Shown one piece after another: positions 36,247-44,187 of a stretch of 57,234 nucleotides of DNA. The DNA is from an uncultured Pirellulaceae bacterium. GTDB taxonomy: Bacteria; Planctomycetota; Planctomycetia; Pirellulales; Pirellulaceae. The notes beneath the pieces were generated by a model. That model did not search any database. It saw only the letters and a program-made list of their open reading frames with translations, and was not told the origin of the DNA. Positions within the stretch are counted from its first letter, which is position 1. Each line of letters starts with the position of its first letter. Location: assembly GCA_937928215.1 (NCBI GenBank), contig CALFWL010000138.1, positions 1 to 57,234 on the forward strand, written 5' to 3'. The position numbers were made by a program, and so were the translations under genes.

Positions 36247-37452
36247 TTAGTTTGACGAATGCCACGTTGGCTCAAGAAGTTTTATGTACAGTTCGTGGTG
36301 CTGATCGATAATGGCTGGCAAGCTACATGCTTGGAGCACAGCAGATTGAATCACTTTATCCGGCTTAAACCCAATCGACTCAATCATCGCATTTGAAAGT
36401 GAGGCGGGATCACACGGAGGCACCAAGATTCCGACACCGTTCTTTAATAGATCTGAAGTCCCTCGGATCTCTGTCCCAATAACTGTTTTGTTCATTGCTA
36501 AGGCTTCCATAATCGAGCGAGGCAATCCCTCCCGTTTGGAAACAAGCAGAAGGGCATTGCACGCTGCCAACAGGTTGGGGATATCTGATCTATGCCCCAA
36601 AAAATGAACCCTGTCTAATATGTTTAGCTCAGCGGCAAGTTCGCGAGACGATTCCATTAGTTGGCCTGAACCGGCAAATAACAAATCAAACCTTCTGCTT
36701 TTGGGGAGCCTAGAAAATGCCCGCAGGGTATCGCAATGACGTTTGTTGGGCGTGTATTCGGCAACTTGCAAGAATACGTAGGAGCCGTTGGGAATGCCGA
36801 GTTGATCAAGTACTTTGTCGCGGACTTCACCTTCATTTGGAAACGCATAGAAAGCTTCTAGGTCCACGCCGATCCCGGACATGTGGGTGATGTTCGGTGT
36901 TGAGGCAATTCGTAATCGTTGTGCACTATTAAAATCCTCTTCGTTGATGACGACCAAGTGGTTCATCCATGGAGAAGCAAATTTTTCCAAGTTCGAGAAC
37001 AACATGTTCGACAACCGATTCGCTCCGTCGTGAAAGTGAAAGCCGTGAGCCGTATATACCAGCTTTTGCTGCTTTGGACGGTTTCGGATTGCATATCTCG
37101 TTACAAACGATGCGATTGGAGTGTGAACATGGATTAGGTTATATCTATTCTCTTTTACAAGCCTCGAGATTGCCGGGCTCGCAACCATGATATTCTTTGT
37201 CGAAAGAAATTTTCGTTCAAACGGCACATCGAAGCATCGATCAAAACTCTCTCTACATTGATGGTTGTCGAGTACTCCGCTTGCTGCAGCGTCAACTTGC
37301 CACCCACGCTGCCTAAGGCGTTCGGCGATCGGAGCCATAAAATGCCCTAAAGTCACGGCAATTGTTGATACATGGAGAATCCTTGGCTTGTGTTCTATTT
37401 TGTCGCCAGCGATTTGTGGATGCTGAGATTCTGTAGATGATTGCCCTGACAT
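36247..37452 (-). CDS. GT4-family glycosyltransferase
   Basis: A 401-residue GT-B glycosyltransferase. The N-terminal domain starts PRILHVSTIAVTLGHFMAPI and has HVHTPIASFVTRYA and YTAHGFHFH. The C-terminal donor domain has FLQVAEYTPNKRHCDTLRAF, FAGSGQ and the E-x7-E-like KREGLPRSIMEALAMNKTVIGTEIRGTSDLLKNGVGILV. This subgroup includes PglA, the second-sugar transferase (GalNAc) after PglC, so it probably adds the second residue here. The donor sugar cannot be told from sequence. Confidence 0.88.
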   Translation of the reverse strand: MSGQSSTESQHPQIAGDKIEHKPRILHVSTIAVTLGHFMAPIAERLRQRGWQVDAAASGVLDNHQCRESFDRCFDVPFERKFLSTKNIMVASPAISRLVKENRYNLIHVHTPIASFVTRYAIRNRPKQQKLVYTAHGFHFHDGANRLSNMLFSNLEKFASPWMNHLVVINEEDFNSAQRLRIASTPNITHMSGIGVDLEAFYAFPNEGEVRDKVLDQLGIPNGSYVFLQVAEYTPNKRHCDTLRAFSRLPKSRRFDLLFAGSGQLMESSRELAAELNILDRVHFLGHRSDIPNLLAACNALLLVSKREGLPRSIMEALAMNKTVIGTEIRGTSDLLKNGVGILVPPCDPASLSNAMIESIGFKPDKVIQSAVLQACSLPAIIDQHHELYIKLLEPTWHSSN

Positions 37453-37476
37453 TATTACAGCGTTTCTGAATCGGGT

Positions 37477-38742
37477 TCAGGAAGTCTCGAACCAAGCATG
37501 GGAATCTGTAGTCATTGCCTGGGTCGGAGACATGCCAAGTTGGCTAAAACCAACGCTCCATGCCATTGCAATTGCGAGCATTACCACTACGGAGAAAAAA
37601 CCTTCGTAGAAACTCAAACCGACCATCGCTCCGACTAGGGAAACCAAGCTTATCGCCACAATCGGATCCTCAGTATCAATGGACTGAGAAAGCAGGATAC
37701 ACGGAAAAATAAACAAGCCACAAATCCACACTCCTCCACCTATTAGTCCGGAGAAAACAACATTGCTTAAAAAATGATTGTGCGGTGCAATAACATTGCC
37801 GTGAGTCTCCAACATTAACTCTTCCCAAGACTGCCTTGAACAACCAAGTAATGCACTGGATGGATCGCGTGACGCCATGACAAGTGCATCACCGTATTGG
37901 TCAAACCGAACGTCTACGTTTCGCTCCAAAATCGTCCCCGTTCCTACTATTTTGTTCCCAAAAGAGGTCTCCTGAAGGATTGGGATTGAAAACTCTACAA
38001 CCACGGGAAGCAAAACGATGAACACGGCCAAAAAAGCATACAGAAATTTAGGCAACCGAAACAGAAGCAAGGTAGTCGCCAGCAAGGTGACTACTAACCA
38101 CGTAAAATAAACGTTTCGTGATTGTGCGACTAACAAGGCCATCAGAACCAAAGTGGCTGCCAATAACCAAAACGACGGCGTTAGTCTTCTCGCGTAGATT
38201 ATTAGGTACGTCCACGCAATGCCGCCCATAATCCCGAACTCTCCAAAGCTGCGGAAGATACCAGTCGACTTGTAGAGACCGAAAAATCGAGAAGGTTTGA
38301 TACTGTCTTCTTCAAGAATCTGGATCCCGGTGATTCCGCAAAACACCGTTAGCAATGACGTGGTGAGGAAACCTAGCAAGAACGCTTTGAACACTGTTTT
38401 TTTTGCTATTGTTGTGGAGCATAACCAGTGGGTCATTGCCACAAGACCAACGGCGAAAAGGATTCTCGCAATAATCCGCGGGTATTCCAATTCCAATTCG
38501 CCGTGAACCAGCACTCGAAAGACAAATGCGGCAATGGAAAAACCCAAAATCAGTGCGAGTAGCTGAAGGTTGCTGCCATGAAAAGGCACTACTCTTCTCA
38601 AATTTATTATCCATCCGCCAATCAGCAACACCATTAATGCCGGAACAACCCATCTCTCAGGCCCAAGCGAGGTTGCGCGAGGCATCAACGGAATCAGGAA
38701 GACAAAAGTCAGGAACAGCTTGTCTATGTTAAGACCAAACAT
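37477..38742 (-). CDS. O-antigen polymerase/ligase-like membrane protein (Wzy type)
   Basis: 421 residues with about ten to twelve membrane helices (FVFLIPLMPRATSL, VVPALMVLLIGGWIINL, LALILGFSIAAFVFRVLVHG and others). A large loop follows with AVASRDPSSALLGCSRQSWEELMLETHGNVIAPHNHFLSNVV-like features, where LxG ... PHNHFL is the O-antigen polymerase/ligase (Wzy_C) signature. It most likely joins repeat units on the outer face of the inner membrane. Close spacing to both neighbours supports an operon. Confidence 0.85.
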   Translation of the reverse strand: MFGLNIDKLFLTFVFLIPLMPRATSLGPERWVVPALMVLLIGGWIINLRRVVPFHGSNLQLLALILGFSIAAFVFRVLVHGELELEYPRIIARILFAVGLVAMTHWLCSTTIAKKTVFKAFLLGFLTTSLLTVFCGITGIQILEEDSIKPSRFFGLYKSTGIFRSFGEFGIMGGIAWTYLIIYARRLTPSFWLLAATLVLMALLVAQSRNVYFTWLVVTLLATTLLLFRLPKFLYAFLAVFIVLLPVVVEFSIPILQETSFGNKIVGTGTILERNVDVRFDQYGDALVMASRDPSSALLGCSRQSWEELMLETHGNVIAPHNHFLSNVVFSGLIGGGVWICGLFIFPCILLSQSIDTEDPIVAISLVSLVGAMVGLSFYEGFFSVVVMLAIAMAWSVGFSQLGMSPTQAMTTDSHAWFETS

Positions 38743-38778
38743 TTGTTTCTCAAATAAACTGTTTACACCTACTGAGTT

Positions 38779-39516
38779 TCAAACGACTCTGGCAACAAAC
38801 AATGTTGATTCTGAAATATGTCGTAGCAGGGGAAGATTTGGCAGTGCTTTTTCAAAGGGTCCCATTAATGGACGATACCAACGCGGAAAAAAACTTCCGA
38901 TTCTTGGTAAGTATGAGTAGTTAATTTGCATCTCGGTTTTGAAGCCGTTGTTAGTTAGCAATCGTTCAAACTTTTTCTTTGAAATCGTCCGCGCCGTGCC
39001 TCTAGACACCAGCGATCTGGCCGACAACGCGATCATTCCCGGCGAACATGGATTACCGTGAATGTTCGCAACTAGGTACCCATTGCCAGAAAGATGTCGG
39101 TGCATCGATCTCAAAGCATCGTTTCGAAGTGATTCTTCTGCATTTCTGAAAAACCGAAAAGAAGTTATCACGTCAAACCTGTCTTGGAGGCTAGAACATG
39201 TTAGATCCTGTTTGATAATTTTCGATTTGGCGCATTTTTCTCTGGCGACAGCAATCATGGCATCTGACACGTCTACACCAACGGTACAGTCGAAAACACT
39301 TTCGGCTACGCCCAAAATTCGCCCAGTTCCGCACGCAAAATCTAGGCACTTTTCAGCGCCGGCCTGCCTGATCTGCTTCAATGTTGAAACAACTAAATCT
39401 CGCTCTATCGTATTCCAAAGCTGACCGTAATAGGTTGACGGACCATAAGCGGCTTCATACGTTTCGCCATAACCCTGTGTCGTGTGAGAGTGTCTGTACG
39501 TTGCTGAATCATTCAT
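38779..39516 (-). CDS. Class I SAM-dependent methyltransferase
   Basis: 245 residues with a Rossmann-type methyltransferase core. Motif I is KCLDFACGTGRILGVAE, followed by the acidic residue of VGVDVSDAMI, then KQDLTCSS and FDVITSFRFFRN. It overlaps the phosphotransferase gene by eight bases, so its product probably modifies the same polysaccharide, for example by O-methylation. The acceptor is unknown. The C-terminal third (RTISKKKFERLLTNNGF...) is typical of this methyltransferase group. Confidence 0.88.
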   Translation of the reverse strand: MNDSATYRHSHTTQGYGETYEAAYGPSTYYGQLWNTIERDLVVSTLKQIRQAGAEKCLDFACGTGRILGVAESVFDCTVGVDVSDAMIAVAREKCAKSKIIKQDLTCSSLQDRFDVITSFRFFRNAEESLRNDALRSMHRHLSGNGYLVANIHGNPCSPGMIALSARSLVSRGTARTISKKKFERLLTNNGFKTEMQINYSYLPRIGSFFPRWYRPLMGPFEKALPNLPLLRHISESTLFVARVV

Positions 39517-40426
39517 ACTGTTTCGTTTCCAATTGCTTTCGTATCGTCTTCAGGTTACGCGACCACAGTCTGTATCCCAATTGCCGTTTAATGCCCGAAG
39601 TGTTTTTCGAAAAATATGACTTAGCTATTTTCGACGACTCCACTAACACGTCATGAACGCTTACTTCTTCATCAGAAACTGCGTTGTAACCTATGACAAA
39701 CGTTTCGATGAGTTCAGGGATTCGATCCACTCTGATAAAAACGAAATCCGACACTGGAACTCGGCCCACGAGGCAACTAACAAACATCCCCAAGTCGCGA
39801 GTTCTGGGGCTAATTTCCCACGTTTCAAATGTGGAATAGAAGTCGGGAAATGGATCAAAGACCACCAATTCCGAGCTTGCATTGAGAAAGATGTTTGAAA
39901 AGCCAAAATCACAATGCAGCACCGATTGATCGGCAGCCAACGATTGGGAAGCCATGGAAGACTGTAAGATTCCATTCAGGCAGTCGTGAATCGCGGCCAA
40001 CACTCGCCCACATTCTTCGGCAAACTTACGACACGCGTTTCGATTCTCTAGCGAACAACGACAGACATGACTTCGAAATATCGAACTGGACGACTGCGAC
40101 GTTTCTACAAAATTCATTTCAATTGTTACGTCGTCCACGCGTCGTGCCTCAGGCGCTCGAAAACCATTTTCGTTTCCGCATTTTGCGATCGCATTCAGCT
40201 TCTGAACTTCGGCTTCCACATCCGCATAAACTTGCTTGAATACAGAATCGCCCCGAAAGCAAACCGCCTCGCCGGTGCGACGTCGGCTTTTGCAAGATGC
40301 GTCAGCATTTTGTGATGGTGGGCTCAAGTCGCTACTGCTTAATCTTTGGGTACCGAGCCGTACCCAAGCTTCGCCAGATTGTGCTTGGCAACTTCCAGGC
40401 ATTGAGACCGAAGATCCAGATTCCAT
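39509..40426 (-). CDS. APH-fold phosphotransferase in the polysaccharide locus
   Basis: Up to 305 residues from ATG 40426; the TTG at 40327 (272 residues) avoids an 88-base overlap with the sulfotransferase gene and may be the true start. The kinase core is in VLHCDFGFSNIFLN and LVVFDPFPDF (the HxDxxxxN and DxxP motifs of aminoglycoside/choline kinase-like enzymes). An N-terminal nucleotide-binding part is weakly visible (VFKQVYADVEAEVQKLNAI). In this setting it likely phosphorylates a sugar or related acceptor. No drug resistance role is implied. Overlaps the methyltransferase start by eight bases. Confidence 0.75.
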   Translation of the reverse strand: MESGSSVSMPGSCQAQSGEAWVRLGTQRLSSSDLSPPSQNADASCKSRRRTGEAVCFRGDSVFKQVYADVEAEVQKLNAIAKCGNENGFRAPEARRVDDVTIEMNFVETSQSSSSIFRSHVCRCSLENRNACRKFAEECGRVLAAIHDCLNGILQSSMASQSLAADQSVLHCDFGFSNIFLNASSELVVFDPFPDFYSTFETWEISPRTRDLGMFVSCLVGRVPVSDFVFIRVDRIPELIETFVIGYNAVSDEEVSVHDVLVESSKIAKSYFSKNTSGIKRQLGYRLWSRNLKTIRKQLETKQYE

Positions 40427-41226
40427 TCCTGAAAATGGCGCGAAGCAGAAGCGACTTTTTTCGCAGCCATTGCTCTGCCATCTTCTGCGCCAATAGTATG
40501 TTGAAATTTTGAATAGTGCAGTGTATCAATCTCAAAAGGCTCCCCCAGAAAAGAAAAGATCTGCCTAGTTACCTTCTCTGGCGATTCACAAAGTTCTTCG
40601 TAGCCAACTCGAAAACACTTTTCAGAATTGCGTTCCTCGAATTCGAGCATTATTGAGACCTTCTCATTCCAATATCGAGTCGCTCCGACCCGAAAGTCTT
40701 CCCCTTGCTCGCAATAGGATTCAATTACCCGACGCTGAAAAGTCCCACCACGTGTCATGGAATGAGATTGGTCCAAGCCATGGCGGTAAAGCATCAAAAA
40801 TTGTGCTTCTGGAAAGACAGACGATATGAAGTCAAGACAGTCAATATAACCTGGTGTTTTGTCTGCCCACCGCCTCTTGTTAACCGACCTTGAATAATTA
40901 ATGAACATGTACTCGATGAATTCCCGAGCCTTGTTCATAACATGAAGTTCATCGAATCCCATGTTGCGTAAACCAGTGCTTGACCTCGGGTCCGTAACCA
41001 ATCTTGACAGCGGCAAAATGAAGTCTGATTCCGAAGGACAGCAAATGTTTGAATGGCTGTCCAAAATGTATCTTAAAAGCGTCGTTCCTGATCGGTAGAC
41101 CCCAACTAGGAAAATCGGCGGGCGGTCACTTTGCAACTCTACCGCAGCCTGTACAACACGGACCGAAGACCGCCGCTTGACCATGTCGTGATAGCAGCGT
41201 CGTAAAATTTCAACTATGACTTGCAT
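40339..41226 (-). CDS. PAPS-dependent sulfotransferase
   Basis: 295 residues from ATG 41226 (299 from 41238). The 5'-phosphosulfate loop is IFLVGVYRSGTTLLRYILDSH near residue 42, and the 3'-phosphate-binding stretch is FLMLYRHGLDQSHSMTRGG. Bacterial sulfotransferases of this group transfer sulfate from PAPS to sugars or lipids, so sulfation of the locus's polysaccharide is likely. Planctomycetes commonly encode sulfotransferases and sulfatases. It overlaps the flippase end by 13 bases, showing tight coupling. Confidence 0.88.
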   Translation of the reverse strand: MQVIVEILRRCYHDMVKRRSSVRVVQAAVELQSDRPPIFLVGVYRSGTTLLRYILDSHSNICCPSESDFILPLSRLVTDPRSSTGLRNMGFDELHVMNKAREFIEYMFINYSRSVNKRRWADKTPGYIDCLDFISSVFPEAQFLMLYRHGLDQSHSMTRGGTFQRRVIESYCEQGEDFRVGATRYWNEKVSIMLEFEERNSEKCFRVGYEELCESPEKVTRQIFSFLGEPFEIDTLHYSKFQHTIGAEDGRAMAAKKVASASRHFQEWNLDLRSQCLEVAKHNLAKLGYGSVPKD

Positions 41227-42539
41227 GTTGCCTTCCAAGGAAAATTACGTGGATGATTCAACATGTGATCTTCTTGCCGACCCAGCCTCGCAGTGATAAG
41301 CGCTATCACAATTAACGTCCCCGCAAATCTCACCAGAGAAGAGACAACAAGACTTACACAAGCACCCCACAGTCCGCGCTCCGGAATCAACCAAACCCCA
41401 AAAAACCAACCGGTGAGAACCGTCACAGCGAGTACGCCAAGGTGACTTTTTAACCAGCGTGCCGCAATCAAACTGTACGTCAGCAAAGTGGACGCATAAA
41501 CGAGAGCGGCATAGACCATAATAAGAATGACCGACCATGCACTCACTTTGTAGGTATCACCGTAAACCCATTGGAGCAACGCAGGGCCAAACAATCCACC
41601 AAGTATTGTTAACACCAAACCGATAAGCATTGGAAAAGAGACTGCTCTAACCGCAAAGGCAGCGAATTGCTTCGCATCGTGTTGCCGGATGCTTCTGGCA
41701 AGCCCAGCTGATGACGTTTGTCCGATCGCTTGCATGACAGGCGTGCCCAGCCTTGCACAAAGCGCCAAGGCAGCGAATACTCCAACCTGCTCCAGAGAAA
41801 AATAGCGATCCAACAACATTCTTGGAATGAGCATGTTAAGAGAAAACACGGCGGCCCCGACTCCTAGCGGCAAAGTCATGAAGGCTAACCGACACGCGTA
41901 CTTGCGCAGATCCAATTCTGATGGCTGCTCGGAAGGGACGATCGATTCGCCCCAAGACGAAATTGTTCCTAGGTCAACACAAAAGAAGATCAGCAAGTGA
42001 AGTGGACCTAAAATCGCGACGGCGATGAAGAGATTTCCGGTAGCCCAAAGTATCGATGTAAAAGACACGACCGTTGCAACACTATGCACTAACTGCAAAC
42101 GAGCAATGTGTGTCATTCGAGTCTCCCGCTGATGATGCCCATAGACAACATCGCAAAAAGCGGTGGTGGATTTCCAAAGCCCTATGAAAATCGCTGTCAC
42201 CAGAGTTTCTCGGTCAACCGAAAGCAGGAAGCCAACAGGCAGGATTGCGACCAAGGCCAGAAAGTTAGCAAGCGCCGAAAGCAAGAAAAAAGCTCGTATC
42301 GAGTATTGCTTACCCTCAGTTGCACTAATGTCTCGTAGCCGTAATGAGGCGAGAAGAAACAAGGGCGCGCAGAGAGCTAGAGCGTAAGAAAACCGCCCAA
42401 CAGAAGTTTGATCACTTAGCCTCGCTATTGAAACGATGACCACAGCAAGGGCAAACGTTGACGAGAAATTGCCGATCACTGCAAAAACCGCCTCACGCCC
42501 CAATCGTTCTTTTGCTGGTGTTGAAATGGGCTCGATCAT
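41214..42539 (-). CDS. Polysaccharide flippase (Wzx/MATE-like)
   Basis: 441 residues, with about twelve to fourteen hydrophobic helices and the family start LGREAVFAVIGNFSSTFALAVVIVSIARL. Wzx proteins move lipid-linked repeat units across the inner membrane. The start ATG at 42539 overlaps the aminotransferase stop by four bases (ATGA, 42536-42539). The C-terminus is basic (NHPRNFPWKATCKS). The specificity for the unit is not visible in sequence. Confidence 0.85.
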   Translation of the reverse strand: MIEPISTPAKERLGREAVFAVIGNFSSTFALAVVIVSIARLSDQTSVGRFSYALALCAPLFLLASLRLRDISATEGKQYSIRAFFLLSALANFLALVAILPVGFLLSVDRETLVTAIFIGLWKSTTAFCDVVYGHHQRETRMTHIARLQLVHSVATVVSFTSILWATGNLFIAVAILGPLHLLIFFCVDLGTISSWGESIVPSEQPSELDLRKYACRLAFMTLPLGVGAAVFSLNMLIPRMLLDRYFSLEQVGVFAALALCARLGTPVMQAIGQTSSAGLARSIRQHDAKQFAAFAVRAVSFPMLIGLVLTILGGLFGPALLQWVYGDTYKVSAWSVILIMVYAALVYASTLLTYSLIAARWLKSHLGVLAVTVLTGWFFGVWLIPERGLWGACVSLVVSSLVRFAGTLIVIALITARLGRQEDHMLNHPRNFPWKATCKS

Positions 42540-43705
42540 TCGCCCCCAAGCTGTTTTACAACCTGACAAACCCTAGAAATGTCGCGACCTTCCAAGCTAG
42601 TACCACTTGGAAGACAAACACCTATCTTGAATAGTAAATCCGCGACGCCCGTATTGATGCACCGACAACTAGCAAAAATCTTCTGCCGATGCAAAGGATT
42701 CCAGACAGGTCGAGACTCAATATTCGCCGCCTCAAGTGCTCGAATCAGGTCAAGGGCCCCAAACCCTGCAACATCTTTGTCGATTAGAATGACGGTAAGC
42801 CAACAATTACTTTTTCCGTAGTCCGTCTTTGGCATAAAAGAAATCCCTGGCAAGTCTTTCATGCCTTCTCGATAACGTTCGTTGATCCAACGTTTTTGTT
42901 TAACACGATCGTTCAATACCTCCAGCTGGCCGAGCCCAATTGCAGCGATGATGTTGCTCATGCGATAGTTGTAGCCGATGTCATGATGTTCGTAGTGCAA
43001 AACAGGTTGCCGGGCTTGGGCTGCAAGATACCTGCAATCGTTGATCAGTTTTGCGTCATCACTGGCGACCATTCCGCCTCCAGAAGTCGTGATAATTTTG
43101 TTTCCATTGAATGAAAATGCAGCCGCCGTGGACCCCACGCCAGAAGGCCTGCCCCGATAGGAAGCCCCTAACGACTCCGCACAATCGCAAACAACAGGGA
43201 TGCCGTGGGGTGAACAAATGTCGACAATTCGGTCAAGATCGCACGGAAGGCCATAAAGTTCCGTTGGTATGACGGCAGCCGGCTTCCTGCCCAACTTCAT
43301 CAATCGCTTAATCTCCTGTTCCAATAGTGACGGATCCATGTTCCAGGTGTTAGGATCGCTATCGATGAAAACGAGTTCTGCTCCTTGGTACAGCACGGGA
43401 GCAACGCTACCGACAAATGTAAGCGTTGAGGCCAATACAATGTCACCAGGCCCGACTCCCAAATGCCGTAAGATCAGGTGGATTGCTGCTGTTCCGTTGA
43501 CGACCGCGACACAGTGGTCAAATCCGGATACTTCACAAAAGCTATATTCAAACTGATTCAGCTGGGGACCAACAGGCGCAATGAAATTTGATTCAAATGC
43601 CTGCTTTACATATTCAATTTCGCGCCCAGACATGTGAGGCGGCGACAAAAACAATCTTCCTGAAGCCGCTTGCTCGCAACTTGGTGGATTATTTATTTCA
43701 CTCAT
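42536..43705 (-). CDS. DegT/DnrJ/EryC1-family sugar aminotransferase (PglE-like)
   Basis: 389 residues from ATG 43705. PLP enzyme of the sugar-aminotransferase group. Visible are FLSPPHMSGREIEYVKQAFESNFIAPVGP, CVAVVNGTAAIHL, ECAESLGA-like CDCAESLGASYRGRPSG and the PLP-lysine stretch FSFNGNKIITTSGGGM. In the suggested pathway it aminates the 4-keto sugar made by the PglF-like dehydratase at 46758-48728. An upstream ATG at 43774 exists but MSEINNPPSCEQ at 43705 fits better. It is translationally coupled to the flippase. Confidence 0.9.
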   Translation of the reverse strand: MSEINNPPSCEQAASGRLFLSPPHMSGREIEYVKQAFESNFIAPVGPQLNQFEYSFCEVSGFDHCVAVVNGTAAIHLILRHLGVGPGDIVLASTLTFVGSVAPVLYQGAELVFIDSDPNTWNMDPSLLEQEIKRLMKLGRKPAAVIPTELYGLPCDLDRIVDICSPHGIPVVCDCAESLGASYRGRPSGVGSTAAAFSFNGNKIITTSGGGMVASDDAKLINDCRYLAAQARQPVLHYEHHDIGYNYRMSNIIAAIGLGQLEVLNDRVKQKRWINERYREGMKDLPGISFMPKTDYGKSNCWLTVILIDKDVAGFGALDLIRALEAANIESRPVWNPLHRQKIFASCRCINTGVADLLFKIGVCLPSGTSLEGRDISRVCQVVKQLGGE

Positions 43706-44187
43706 TTGGCCAGTTGTTTCAACTTTGGATTTGTGCTGGCCTGATCGTTGCTTGTTTGCCAATGCCAAGAGCACTCCGGAATAAACTCTCGCTGGATCCG
43801 CCCTGACCTGTTGAATGCAGGATCAGCCGGTTGAAAATCAGCGACGGTGACCGGTAACGCCCCCACACGTTGTGAGCGCGAACCTTTAACTTTGAGGCCT
43901 CAAAACATTTCCAGCGACCGCGCTTTGGATGTCAATCTAGCCACGTTACTGAGAACATGTCAGGTTCAGTGCCCATAGCTTGATTGCTCAGCGCGGACTC
44001 CGTCCCCCTGGGTGACACACCCTGCCAAGCTACGTCTGGTACTGATGATCCTGTATCGCATTGGGACACGTGAGGGGAGCGATAAAACACCACAAATCCC
44101 GGAATCGAAACGGGCACGTCGGAAAATCGTGGCCTGCATGGAATCATATGCAGTACTTCTGATGGGATCGCGCCGAGTTTGCGATTC
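43706..44187. other. Gap between the tyrosine kinase and aminotransferase genes
   Basis: About 480 bases in the middle of an otherwise tight operon. No convincing gene is seen. A 14-bp perfect palindrome (TTTGAGG/CCTCAAA, 43891-43904) stands about 190 bases before the aminotransferase start. The gap suggests a second promoter for the downstream genes. Confidence 0.4.
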
